DNA of 64,000 nucleotides, taken from the NCBI GenBank assembly GCA_964458495.1, contig CAYWJB010000009.1, forward strand, positions 1-64,000, in the 5' to 3' direction. Every line of letters begins with the position of its first letter. Within the stretch, counting starts at the first letter, position 1. Under the pieces are notes generated by a model. The model was not told the origin of the DNA. It searched no databases and saw nothing but the letters and a program-made list of their open reading frames with translations. The translations under genes and the position numbers were made by a program. The stretch is from JANWVO01 sp964458495. Lineage in GTDB: Bacteria; Acidobacteriota; Terriglobia; Bryobacterales; Bryobacteraceae. Below, piece after piece: positions 44,062 through 52,405 of the stretch.

Positions 44062-44849
44062 CGGCGCTGGCATCTGGGGCAGAAGTGCGTGCCGCGCTGC
44101 GCCACGACGGTGCGCTGCACAGGCGTGCCGCAGGTAGGGCACGGCTTCCCTTCCCGTCCGTAGACGCGGTGCAGAAGCTGAAACCGGCCGCTGCGGCCTT
44201 CCCCGTCCACGTAGTCTGAGATCGAAGAGCCACCGGCGGCAATCGCTTCTTCAAGCACCGCGAGAATGGCGCTGTGAAGGCCCTCCGCGCGCCGGGAGGA
44301 GATCGTGGCGGCGGACTGCAAAGGATGGATGCGCGCGCGGTGCAGCGCTTCATCCGCGTAAATGTTGCCGAGCCCGGCGAGGAAGCGCTGGTCGAGCAAC
44401 AAGGGCTTCATACGGCCTCGGCGCGCCCGAAGGCGGGAGCAGAACTCCGCGGCGGCCAGTTCGAACGGCTCCGGGCCGAGCCGGGCCACGGGCTCAGGCA
44501 CGCTTGAGCCCGCATAAAGGCGCGCGAACTGCCGGATGTCATCCAGCAGCAGCCGCCCGTGAGCGAACCGGATCACGGTGCGCGTGTATGGCCCCTCCTC
44601 GCCTTGCCACAGCAGCCGCCCGGTCATGCGGAGATGGATGGCGCAAACGCCCGCGTCCAGCTCGAACAGAATGAACTTGCCGCGCCTGCGGACGGCTTCC
44701 ACGAGGCGTCCGGGCAAAAAGCGGCAGACCTGCCCGGGATCGCCGCCGGCGGCCAGCGGCGAGCGGATCTCGACGGCTTCGATGCGCCCCCCCTCCAGCC
44801 ACGGGCGGAGAGAACGCACAATGCACTCCACTTCCGGCAGTTCAGGCAT
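44055..44849 (-). CDS. mutM: Formamidopyrimidine-DNA glycosylase
   Basis: The 264-residue product starts MPELPEVE, with the catalytic Pro2 exposed after Met removal and Glu3. Further features are the catalytic-lysine region RRRGKFILFEL, the helix-two-turn-helix (FLAGLGNIYADEALHRARI) and the C-terminal zinc finger CPTC...CPRC. It excises oxidised purines such as 8-oxoguanine and cleaves the AP site. It overlaps the Rieske gene upstream by 8 bases and is probably co-transcribed with it. Confidence 0.95.
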   Translation of the reverse strand: MPELPEVECIVRSLRPWLEGGRIEAVEIRSPLAAGGDPGQVCRFLPGRLVEAVRRRGKFILFELDAGVCAIHLRMTGRLLWQGEEGPYTRTVIRFAHGRLLLDDIRQFARLYAGSSVPEPVARLGPEPFELAAAEFCSRLRARRGRMKPLLLDQRFLAGLGNIYADEALHRARIHPLQSAATISSRRAEGLHSAILAVLEEAIAAGGSSISDYVDGEGRSGRFQLLHRVYGREGKPCPTCGTPVQRTVVAQRGTHFCPRCQRRQ

Positions 44850-45144
44850 CCACGCAGATCCAGCCGTCTTCCACTCTCACGGGCAGGCGCCGGAGCGCCG
44901 CCGCCGGGTTGGCATCCCATTCGCCCGTCTCGCAGAGGAACTCCCATGCGTGCCAGGGGCAGATCAGGCGTCCTTCGGTGAAGTTGCCCTGGGAAAGCGG
45001 CCCGCCGGCGTGCGGACAACGGTCCTCATAAGCGTGTACCGCCCCCGACCAGCGGCAGACCACCAGGCGCAGGGACCCCGCCGACACGGATGTCATCCTC
45101 CCTTCGGGCAGATCCTCCTCCCGGAGGACCGGGATCCATCCCAT
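44842..45144 (-). CDS. Rieske [2Fe-2S] ferredoxin-like protein
   Basis: A 100-residue soluble Rieske protein of the nitrite-reductase-small-subunit type. It has RCPHAGGPLSQG and LICPWHAWEF, which give the Cys-X-His and Cys-X2-His cluster ligands. There is no membrane segment or dioxygenase domain, so it is an electron carrier whose partner enzyme is not adjacent. The first Met after an uncertain upstream stretch is MGWIPVLREED; no clear Shine-Dalgarno is seen. It overlaps mutM by 8 bases. Confidence 0.85.
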   Translation of the reverse strand: MGWIPVLREEDLPEGRMTSVSAGSLRLVVCRWSGAVHAYEDRCPHAGGPLSQGNFTEGRLICPWHAWEFLCETGEWDANPAAALRRLPVRVEDGWICVDA

Positions 45145-45309
45145 GCGGCCATCTTGCCACGGCGCTGGCGGGGTACGCCTGCACGGGGCGAGGATTTTGC
45201 CTTCCGGACGAAAAAGGGGCTTCCCGCCGGAATTCTTCAGCGCTAGAATAGGGCTGCCTGGAACCCTGGACAGAAACCGGGGCCGGCACTTAGCGACGGG
45301 AGGTCCACA

Positions 45310-45456
45310 ATGTTCGAGTCTCTCGACGACCAGATGAAGCACGACGAGATGGAAACCACCACGCCGCGCGAGCGGTGGCTGAAGTGGCTGCTGGTTGGCG
45401 TCGTCTCGGTGCTGTTGTTTGCCGGTCTTTATGCGGGCGTCCGGCTGCTCGAGTAG
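45310..45456 (+). CDS. 48-residue single-helix membrane microprotein
   Basis: A short open frame that is easily missed. GGGAGG (45298-45303) sits six bases before the ATG. The product starts MFESLDDQMKHDEMETT, then turns basic (PRERWLKW) and ends in one membrane helix (LLVGVVSVLLFAGLYAGVRLL). The acidic, then basic, then hydrophobic layout is that of a small inner-membrane regulator. I recognise no family. It diverges from the Rieske gene and is followed by a long untranslated region and a strong terminator. Confidence 0.72.
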   Translation: MFESLDDQMKHDEMETTTPRERWLKWLLVGVVSVLLFAGLYAGVRLLE

Positions 45457-45620
45457 CGGAGCATTGATCGGACTCCCGCGCCTGCGCCGCATCACAGACC
45501 GGCTGGAGGGCGCTGCGGCCCCCGGTTCGCGGGCGGCTGTGCGGCAGACAAGGGACAGGAAACGGGCGAGTGGAACGCCGCCAGCGGCGGCGAAGAGGTT
45601 GAGAGTGTGCTCGTGACGAG

Positions 45621-45665
45621 GAGGCCGGGTGCGCTGCCGGGCGGGCGGCGCAGCCGGCCTCTTTT
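45621..45665 (+). terminator. Strong intrinsic terminator upstream of the sugar epimerase
   Basis: GAGGCCGG (45621-45628) pairs with CCGGCCTC (45654-45661). An inner stem (TGCGCTGCC with GGCGGCGCA) extends it, and TTTT follows. It ends the transcript that includes the microprotein gene. The 164 bases between the microprotein stop and this stem hold no gene but are GC-rich and may be structured. Confidence 0.85.
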
Positions 45666-45688
45666 GTCGCCGCTGACAAGGATCGCAA

Positions 45689-46558
45689 ATGAAATTCGGC
45701 GTCAATACACTGCTCTGGACGGCTTCCTTTGACCTGGGCGATGCCAGCCTTCTCGGCCAGGTGCGGCAATGGGGGTTCGACGGCATCGAGATCGCCCGCT
45801 TCTCTTTCGACGGCTTCCCTGCTCGCCTGCTGCGCGAAGCCGTGCAGAACGAAGGACTGGAACCCGTGCTCTGCTCGGCGCTCACAGGACAGACAAGCCT
45901 GGTGAGCGAGGACCCCGCGGTCCGCCGCTCCGCCACCGACTTCTTGCGCCGCGCCATCGAGGCGGCTGCGGAACTGGGCAGCCCCCTTCTGGTGGGCCCC
46001 TATCTGGCCCCGGTAGGCGGACTCACCGGCCGCCGCGCCACGGAGGAAGAATGGCAGCGCGGCGTGGAGGGAATCACCGGTCTGACCGGCTGGCTGCGCG
46101 AGCACGGTGTGACGCTCGCGCTCGAGCCGCTGAACCGCTTCGAAACCTACCTGATGACCACCGCCGCCGAGGCGCGCCGCTTCTGCGACGAAGTGCATGA
46201 TCCCTACGTGGGCGTGCTGTTCGACACCTTCCACGCCAACATCGAGGAGAAGCGGCTGGGCAACGCCATCCGCACGCTTGGGCCGCACCTGGCGCACGTG
46301 CACGTGTGCGAGAACGACCGCGGCGTGCCCGGCACAGGGCACGTGGACTGGGACGATGTGTTTTCCGCGCTGCGGGAAACCGGCTACGACGGCTGGTGCG
46401 TGATCGAGAGCTTCGGCTCCTGCGTTCCGGAGATCGCCGCCGCAGCCTGCGTGTGGCGCGATTTCGCCCCGGACGCGGAGACGCTGGCGCGCGAGGGGCT
46501 CGCATTCCTGCGGAACGCCGCCGCCAGTGCCATGGGGGCCGCGGCGTCGGCGGTCTGA
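45689..46558 (+). CDS. D-tagatose 3-epimerase-like sugar isomerase (TIM barrel)
   Basis: The 289-residue protein has the ketose 3-epimerase pattern: ALEPLNRFETYL with the metal Glu, GVLFDTFHANIEE with Asp and His, HVHVCENDRGVPGTGHVDW, and the second catalytic Glu in CVIESFGS. It lacks a signal peptide, unlike the TIM-barrel protein at 33.2 kb. Enzymes of this group interconvert ketohexoses or ketopentoses such as psicose and tagatose. It has its own promoter region after the terminator and converges on the amidohydrolases with a 6-base gap. Confidence 0.85.
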   Translation: MKFGVNTLLWTASFDLGDASLLGQVRQWGFDGIEIARFSFDGFPARLLREAVQNEGLEPVLCSALTGQTSLVSEDPAVRRSATDFLRRAIEAAAELGSPLLVGPYLAPVGGLTGRRATEEEWQRGVEGITGLTGWLREHGVTLALEPLNRFETYLMTTAAEARRFCDEVHDPYVGVLFDTFHANIEEKRLGNAIRTLGPHLAHVHVCENDRGVPGTGHVDWDDVFSALRETGYDGWCVIESFGSCVPEIAAAACVWRDFAPDAETLAREGLAFLRNAAASAMGAAASAV

Positions 46559-46564
46559 AGCGGG

Positions 46565-47893
46565 CTACGGCCGCGCTGAATACCGCTTGTACAGGCGCGT
46601 GTGCTTCGACTCCAGATCCACGGGCACGCCCTTGATGAACATCATCTTCACCTGCGTGCGGATCTCCAGCGGGTCCCCGTCGGTGACGATGAGGTCTGCG
46701 TACTTGCCCTTCTCGATCGAGCCGTATTCCGGGTCGATGCCCCAGATCTGCGCCGGGTACAGCGTCACCGATTTCAGCGCCTCGTCGTAGGGCAGCCCGA
46801 ACGGCACTGCCTGCGCCGCCTGGTACGGCAGGTTGCGCGCGAACTGCACGCCGAAGCTGGCAAAGGCGAACTTCAGGCCGGCTTTGTGCAACCGGGCTGG
46901 CAGCGTAAAGGGGTCGTCGTAGGGATCATCCTCTTCGAGAGGCGTCGCAAAGGTGGTGCCCAGGATCACTGGAATGTTGCGCTTGGCGATCTCCTCCAGC
47001 GTCTTGCCGGGACGGCGCACGCCGGCGAGCACGATCTTCAGCCGTTCGCGCGCAGCGAAATCGAGCGCCTCGCGGATCTCACGCTCCCGCGCTGCCGTGA
47101 TCATCAGCGGCTCCTTGCCTTCCAGCACCGGGATCATGGCTTCGTAGCGCAAGTCGGGGTCGACGGCTTCCCCTGCCGCCCTGGCTGTCTGATAACGCCG
47201 CGCGGCATCGAAGAACTCCTGGATCTTCTGCACCTGCTGCTGCTGGTTGCGGCGGGCTTCGGCGAAGGTGGTGCGCCGGGCGCCCAGAGCCTGGAACAAG
47301 GCCTCGAGATCCCCCCTCCCGCGGGCGGACTGAATGACGGGCCATGTCATCTGGAGCGCGGCGCTGCGGCGGATCTCCATCTCTTCCCACGTCCAGCCAT
47401 CCAGGTGCATCAGCGACGCCTGCCCCGCGATGAGACTGCCTGCGGCGCCGCCGCGCCCGCCTCCCGTGGCGCCGGGCGTCACCAGCACGGCGGTGATCCC
47501 GTTGGCGCGCACCACGGGAATGTGCTCGCTGGAGGGGTTGACGGCGATCAGCGCGCGCAGCTGCGGGTTGAAGTCGCCGATTTCGCCCGTGTCCACCGTC
47601 TCCCGGACGCTGGCGATTTCGGCCAGCCCGATGGGCGAGCCCGAGTCGATCATGCCCGGATACACGTGCAGCCCGCGCGCCTCGATCACCTTCACCTTGC
47701 CGCGCGGGGCGATCTTCGCGCCCACCTCCGCAATCCTGCCGTCCATCACGAGCACCGAGGCGTTCTCCATCGCCGGAGCGCTCACCGGATGCACGGTGGC
47801 GTTGCGCAGCAGGAACGTGTCATTCTCGCCGCCGTAGGCTGCCATCACCAGAGCGGCGATCCAGATGATGCGTGCGTTTGTCGCGATTCTCAT
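46565..47893 (-). CDS. Exported amidohydrolase-fold protein lacking the HxH metal motif
   Basis: The 442-residue product has a signal peptide-like leader (ARIIWIAALVMAAYGG) and the beta-sandwich and barrel order of the amidohydrolase superfamily (TVHPVSAPAMENASVLVMDG; GSIEKGKYADLIVTDGDPL near the end). Where the family has PGxIDxHxH it reads PGMIDSGSP, so the two N-terminal metal histidines are missing. The later His positions are also not evident. It may be a non-catalytic subunit. It is coupled to the middle gene by overlap (ATGA) and is the last of three. Confidence 0.8.
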   Translation of the reverse strand: MRIATNARIIWIAALVMAAYGGENDTFLLRNATVHPVSAPAMENASVLVMDGRIAEVGAKIAPRGKVKVIEARGLHVYPGMIDSGSPIGLAEIASVRETVDTGEIGDFNPQLRALIAVNPSSEHIPVVRANGITAVLVTPGATGGGRGGAAGSLIAGQASLMHLDGWTWEEMEIRRSAALQMTWPVIQSARGRGDLEALFQALGARRTTFAEARRNQQQQVQKIQEFFDAARRYQTARAAGEAVDPDLRYEAMIPVLEGKEPLMITAAREREIREALDFAARERLKIVLAGVRRPGKTLEEIAKRNIPVILGTTFATPLEEDDPYDDPFTLPARLHKAGLKFAFASFGVQFARNLPYQAAQAVPFGLPYDEALKSVTLYPAQIWGIDPEYGSIEKGKYADLIVTDGDPLEIRTQVKMMFIKGVPVDLESKHTRLYKRYSARP

Positions 47894-49248
47894 GAAGGCC
47901 TCCGGTTCTGCGGCGCAGCCTGTTTCTGCTGGTCGAGCAACTTCTTGCGCAATCCTTCCTTCTCCGCCTCGAACTTCGGGCGGCGGCTCATGTCCTCGTC
48001 GCGGTCGAAGTACTGCTTGCCGTCGATGAACACCTTCTCCACCTTGGCGTAAACCGACAGCGGATCCTTGTCGTAGATCACCAGATCAGCGTCCTTGCCG
48101 GTTTCGATCGAGCCCACCCAGCGGTCGATCTGCAGCTGTTTCGCCGGGTTGATGGTGACCATGGCAAGCGCCTCGTCCGCGCTCAGCCCGCCGTACTTCA
48201 TCACTTTGGCCGCCTCGGTGTTCAGCCGGCGCATCAGTTCCGCGCCGCCGGCGTCGTCCGAGTTCAGGCTCACCAGCACGCCCTTGCGGTGCATGATGGC
48301 GGCATTGTAAGGGATGGCGTCGTAGGCTTCCACCTTGTAGCTCCACCAGTCGGAGAAGGTGGAGGCGCCGTGCCCGCGCCCGGCGATCTCCTTCGCCACT
48401 TTGTAGCCCTCCAGCACGTGCTGGAAGGTGACGCCGCGAATATTGAAGTCGTCGAAGACGCGGATCAGCATCAGGATCTCGTCGGCGCGGTAGCAGTGCG
48501 CATGCACCAGCCGCTTGCCTTCCAGCACTTCCACCAGCGGCTCGAGTTCCAGGTCGCGCCTGGGCGGCAGCAGCTTTTCGCCCCGCGCCTTCCGCGCCTC
48601 GTAGTCCTTCCACTCACGCTGGTAGGCGCGGGCGCGCGTGAAGGCATCGCGAATGACGTCTTCCACGCCCAGCCGCGTGCCGGGGTAGCGCAGGTTCTGC
48701 GGCGATTGCAGCCCGGGGATCTGGAGTCCCTGCGGCGAGCCCTGGCGCTTGGGGTTTTCGCCCAGCGCCATCTTGATGCTCGGTTTCGCCTTTTCGAAGA
48801 CGAGCCCGCGCGCATCGGCGCCCCACCGCAGCTTGAAGACGACGTTCTGTCCGCCGATGGAGTTGGCGCTGCCGTGCATCGAGTTGCACGCCGTCACGCC
48901 GCCCGCCAGCGCCTGGTAGATGGAGATGGACTCCGGGTTCAGCATCTCGGCGACGTTGACCATCGAACTGACGCTCACACTCGATTCGTTGATCGAGTCG
49001 AGCGCGATGTGCGTGTGCGCGTCGATGATGCCCGGGATGACGTGCTTGCCCGTGGCGTCGACGATGCGCGCGCCGGCAGGCGTCATCACCTTCTCGCCCA
49101 CATCGGCGATCTTGCCGTCGCGGATGACGATCGAACCTTTCAGCGTTCCCCTGGTGACCGTATGGATGGTGGCGTTCTGGATGACGGTCACGTCGGCGGC
49201 AAGCAATGCCGCCGCGGAGAAAACTCCTGTCAGAATCGCGCGGCGCAT
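47890..49248 (-). CDS. Exported amidohydrolase (imidazolonepropionase-like), metal site intact
   Basis: A 452-residue secreted amidohydrolase. The leader is RRAILTGVFSAAALLAADV, the metal motif is PGIIDAHTHIA, and further ligands are in RLVHAHCYRAD, TFQHVLEG and the catalytic Asp region LVSLNSDDAGG. The composite barrel ends with GSIETGKDADLVIYDKDPL. Likely substrates are cyclic amides, hydantoins or dipeptides. It is the only member of the three-gene cluster with a complete metal site. It lies 3 bases after the upstream gene and overlaps the downstream one. Confidence 0.88.
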   Translation of the reverse strand: MRRAILTGVFSAAALLAADVTVIQNATIHTVTRGTLKGSIVIRDGKIADVGEKVMTPAGARIVDATGKHVIPGIIDAHTHIALDSINESSVSVSSMVNVAEMLNPESISIYQALAGGVTACNSMHGSANSIGGQNVVFKLRWGADARGLVFEKAKPSIKMALGENPKRQGSPQGLQIPGLQSPQNLRYPGTRLGVEDVIRDAFTRARAYQREWKDYEARKARGEKLLPPRRDLELEPLVEVLEGKRLVHAHCYRADEILMLIRVFDDFNIRGVTFQHVLEGYKVAKEIAGRGHGASTFSDWWSYKVEAYDAIPYNAAIMHRKGVLVSLNSDDAGGAELMRRLNTEAAKVMKYGGLSADEALAMVTINPAKQLQIDRWVGSIETGKDADLVIYDKDPLSVYAKVEKVFIDGKQYFDRDEDMSRRPKFEAEKEGLRKKLLDQQKQAAPQNRRPS

Positions 49249-49251
49249 GGC

Positions 49252-50631
49252 TTACTGTTCCTCCTCTTCGCTGAAGCTGGGCGCCCGCCCCGGCGCGCCT
49301 TGCGGCGGCGCCTCCGGCTCCGGCAGGTAGCGCGCGCCATCAATGAAGACCATGCGGATCTTCGTGCTGTCGTTGAAAAGGTCGCCGTCGGCAAGGACGA
49401 GATTGGCGATCTTGCCGCGCTCGATCGAGCCCAACCGGTCAGCCACGCCGAAGATCTCCGCAGCGCCGAGGGTCAGCGCCCGCAACGCGTCCTCGCGCTT
49501 CAATCCCCGATCGATGGACTGCTTCAGCGCACGGAGCACGGCGCGCGGCGACTCCATTCCGTCCGAACTGACGGCCCATTTCACGCCCGCCGCCGAAAGC
49601 GCCTGCGGAGAAGTGGGGGCCAGGTCGCGGATTTTCAGCTCGCGATAACTCTCCACGTCTTCTGGATCGGCGTCGCGGTCACGTGCGGGCCACCGGACGT
49701 TCAGGATCACCGGCGTGCCGCTTTCCTTGAGTCTCGCCGCCATGTCGTAACCCTGCACCACCCCGTAGAGCACGGCCGGCGTCTTCAGGTCCGCGGCCAG
49801 TTGCAGCATTCGCTCCATCTGTACCGGACCGGCGGAAGGCAGCAGGACGCGCCTGGCTCCCAGGATCCCTTCCAGCGCACGGTCGTAGGCGGGCCGCGGG
49901 ATGTTCACCGGATCGGAGGCGTACAGCGCCAGCGCCTGCCGGTAGCGCTCCGCATCGAACCAGAGCTGCCGGAAGTAGGCCATGATGCCCATGGGCGTCG
50001 ATGGAAAGCCCGTGTAGCCGGACGGGCGCAGGGCCAGGTAGAGCCCGGCGTCCGGTGCGACTGCCATCTCGCCCGCCGTCTTGCCCGCCAGATTCATCAC
50101 CGAGCCGTGGCCCGCCACAATGCCTTGCCGCGGGAAGACGACGGCGGTGGTGAAACCTGCACTCCGCGCCTGGCTGATGCGGGCGTCGGAAGGCTGCACC
50201 TGATCGGCCGCCTTCACCCAGCTGAACGTGCCGGGCCGGTCGCCCGGCCCCCGCGAGCGGGGCTGTTGCTGGGCCTGCTGCTGTCCTGGCTGCGGCGCCT
50301 GCGCGCCGCGGCCCGCCGCTGGCGGCGCTTGCGCCGTCTGGGCCTGCGGCAGGCCCCAGGAGCTCAGGGCGTCGATCAGTCCCGGGTATGCGGTGAGTCC
50401 GCTTCCATCAAGGATCCACGCCGAGGCGGGCACGTCCACCTGTGCCCCGGCGGCGGCGATCACTCCATTGCGGATCAGCACCGTCCCCTTTTCGATCACG
50501 GGTCCGTTGACGGGCACGATCCGCACGCCGCGGATCGCCGTCCAGCTCACAGTCTCGGCCGGCGCCAGGGCAGCCAGCCACGCGGCTGCCAGCAGCACGG
50601 CCGTCCACACGGCCAATGGGTTCTTCCTCAT
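49252..50631 (-). CDS. Exported amidohydrolase-fold protein, first of three, without HxH
   Basis: I start at MRKNPLAVWTAVLLAAAWLAALAPAET, a clear signal peptide, giving 459 residues. The sequence follows the superfamily (VRIVPVNGPVIEKGTVLIRNG; GSIERGKIANLVLADGDLF at the end), but the metal-motif position reads PGLIDALSS instead of PGxIDxHxH. A Q/P/A-rich insert sits after it, and the residues around the later ligands are also not typical. It is probably not a metal-dependent hydrolase on its own. Its gene is 35 bases from the divergent purM and 3 bases upstream of the catalytic paralogue. Confidence 0.8.
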   Translation of the reverse strand: MRKNPLAVWTAVLLAAAWLAALAPAETVSWTAIRGVRIVPVNGPVIEKGTVLIRNGVIAAAGAQVDVPASAWILDGSGLTAYPGLIDALSSWGLPQAQTAQAPPAAGRGAQAPQPGQQQAQQQPRSRGPGDRPGTFSWVKAADQVQPSDARISQARSAGFTTAVVFPRQGIVAGHGSVMNLAGKTAGEMAVAPDAGLYLALRPSGYTGFPSTPMGIMAYFRQLWFDAERYRQALALYASDPVNIPRPAYDRALEGILGARRVLLPSAGPVQMERMLQLAADLKTPAVLYGVVQGYDMAARLKESGTPVILNVRWPARDRDADPEDVESYRELKIRDLAPTSPQALSAAGVKWAVSSDGMESPRAVLRALKQSIDRGLKREDALRALTLGAAEIFGVADRLGSIERGKIANLVLADGDLFNDSTKIRMVFIDGARYLPEPEAPPQGAPGRAPSFSEEEEQ

Positions 50632-50666
50632 GGTGAATTCCCGTATTTTAAACTGGTGGTTCCCAG

Positions 50667-51710
50667 ATGCCAACTCGCAAATCCATCCGTTACGCTGACG
50701 CCGGCGTGAACATCGATGAAGCGGACCGCGCGGTGGGCTTCATCAAGGAGGCAGTCAGGAAGACCTTCACACGCGGCGTCCTGGCCGGCATCGGTTCATT
50801 TGGCGCAATGTACCGGCTCTCTGGTTACAGGCAACCGGTGCTGATCTCATCGGCCGACGGCGTGGGCACCAAGCTGAAGCTGGCGTTCATGACCGGCCGC
50901 CATGACACGATCGGCCAGGACCTGGTGAACCACTGCGTCAACGACATTGCCGTGCAGGGCGCAGCGCCGCTGTTCTTTCTCGACTACTTCGCCACCGGCA
51001 AGCTGGACTGGCGGGTGGCGGCCGCCGTCGTCAGCGGCCTGGCCAAGGCCTGCGAGGAGAACGGCTGCGCGCTGATCGGCGGCGAAACCGCCGAGATGCC
51101 CGGTTTCTACACCGAGGGCGAGTACGATCTGGCGGGTTTTATCGTCGGCTGCGCCGAGCGCCCGCGCCTGCTCACCGGCGAGAGCATCCGCGAGGGCGAC
51201 GTGCTGGTGGGCCTGCCTTCCACCGGATTGCATACCAACGGCTATTCGCTGGCGCGCAAGCTGGTGTTCGAAGTGGCCAAGTTGACGGCGAAGAGCTATG
51301 TGCCGGAACTGGACGCGACCATCGGCGAGGAACTGATGAAAGTCCACCGCAGCTACCTGAAGCCGCTGCGCCGCCTGCACAAGGACGGCCTGCTGGCCGG
51401 AGCGGCGCACATTACCGGAGGCGGCATCACCGACAACACGCCGCGCATGCTGCCCAAGGGGCTGGCGGCGCGCATCGACTGGGGCTCGTGGCCCGTGCCG
51501 CCCGTGTTCGAGTTTCTGCGAAGGATCGGCGCCATCCCCGACGACGACTACCGCCGCACGTTCAATCTCGGCATTGGCATGATCCTGGCCGTGCCCCAGA
51601 AGAAGATTGCCCGGGCGGCGCGCCTGCTCGACCGGCTCGGCGAGCCGTACTATCTCATCGGCGAGGTGGTGCGCCAGCCGCGCGGCAAGGGGCGCGTACT
51701 GTACCGGTGA
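50667..51710 (+). CDS. purM: Phosphoribosylformylglycinamidine cyclo-ligase (AIR synthetase)
   Basis: A 347-residue enzyme of purine synthesis that closes FGAM to AIR with ATP. It shows ISSADGVGTKLKLAF, GQDLVNHCVNDIAVQGAAPL and LIGGETAEMPGFY, the defining stretches of PurM, and the C-terminal ITGGGITDNTPRML. The length is normal. It starts on the divergent side of the amidohydrolase cluster and precedes purN by 37 bases, with the AAGGAGG of purN in the gap. The two form a purine operon. Confidence 0.97.
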   Translation: MPTRKSIRYADAGVNIDEADRAVGFIKEAVRKTFTRGVLAGIGSFGAMYRLSGYRQPVLISSADGVGTKLKLAFMTGRHDTIGQDLVNHCVNDIAVQGAAPLFFLDYFATGKLDWRVAAAVVSGLAKACEENGCALIGGETAEMPGFYTEGEYDLAGFIVGCAERPRLLTGESIREGDVLVGLPSTGLHTNGYSLARKLVFEVAKLTAKSYVPELDATIGEELMKVHRSYLKPLRRLHKDGLLAGAAHITGGGITDNTPRMLPKGLAARIDWGSWPVPPVFEFLRRIGAIPDDDYRRTFNLGIGMILAVPQKKIARAARLLDRLGEPYYLIGEVVRQPRGKGRVLYR

Positions 51711-51747
51711 TCTGGCGGCGGCGGCAAGCGTCGCAAGGAGGTCCGTA

Positions 51748-52368
51748 ATGAAGCGAATCGCCGTTCTGGCCTCGGGCCGCGGCTCGAACTTCGAGGCCAT
51801 CGCCCGCAGCGTGCGCCAGGGCCGGCTGGAGGCGGAGATCGCCGCTCTGGTGGTGAACAACCCGGAAGCGCGAGCGCTCGACATCGCCCGCGAGCATGGC
51901 ATCCGCGCAATTTCGCTGCCTTCGAAAGGCATCGATTCCGATTCGTACGCCGCCATGGTGCGCGACGCGCTGGCGCCGCTGGCCGTGGACCTGGTCTGCC
52001 TGGCCGGCTTCATGCGGCGCGTGGGCGCGCCGCTGCTGGGAGCCTATCCGATGAGGATTCTGAACATCCACCCCTCGCTGCTGCCCTCCTTCCCTGGCCT
52101 GAACGTGCAGCAGCAGGCCATCGACTACGGTGTGAAATTCTCCGGCTGCACGGTTCACTTTGTCGACGCGGGCCTCGACACCGGCCCCATCGTCGCGCAG
52201 GCCGTGGTGCCGGTGCTCGACGACGACACGGCTGAAACCCTGGCGGCGCGGATCCTGGTGGAGGAGCACCGGATCTACAGCGAGGCCATCGCGCTCGTGC
52301 TCAGCGGCGCGTACCGCATCGAGGGGAGGCGCGTCCTCCGCACCGCGCAGGCGCGCTCCGCCGGCTGA
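51748..52368 (+). CDS. purN: Phosphoribosylglycinamide formyltransferase
   Basis: A 206-residue folate-dependent GAR transformylase. It starts MKRIAVLASGRGSNFEAIA, then has VCLAGFMRR, the catalytic segment ILNIHPSLLPSFPG with the Asn-His pair, and GCTVHFVDAGLDTGPIVAQ with the catalytic Asp. The ATG is well placed after AAGGAGG (51735-51741). A longer upstream frame (from 51607) overlaps purM and is not used. It follows purM and precedes glgA by 37 bases. Confidence 0.97.
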   Translation: MKRIAVLASGRGSNFEAIARSVRQGRLEAEIAALVVNNPEARALDIAREHGIRAISLPSKGIDSDSYAAMVRDALAPLAVDLVCLAGFMRRVGAPLLGAYPMRILNIHPSLLPSFPGLNVQQQAIDYGVKFSGCTVHFVDAGLDTGPIVAQAVVPVLDDDTAETLAARILVEEHRIYSEAIALVLSGAYRIEGRRVLRTAQARSAG

Positions 52369-52405
52369 GGCCGGCCCGCGGCAGCCCCGTGACATCATAG
52401 AGACC

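Noticed and set aside
45457..45620. Possible RNase P RNA, tmRNA or 6S RNA
   Set aside because: I looked for the conserved RNase P segments and for a tRNA-like end and found neither; it remains an unassigned 3' region.
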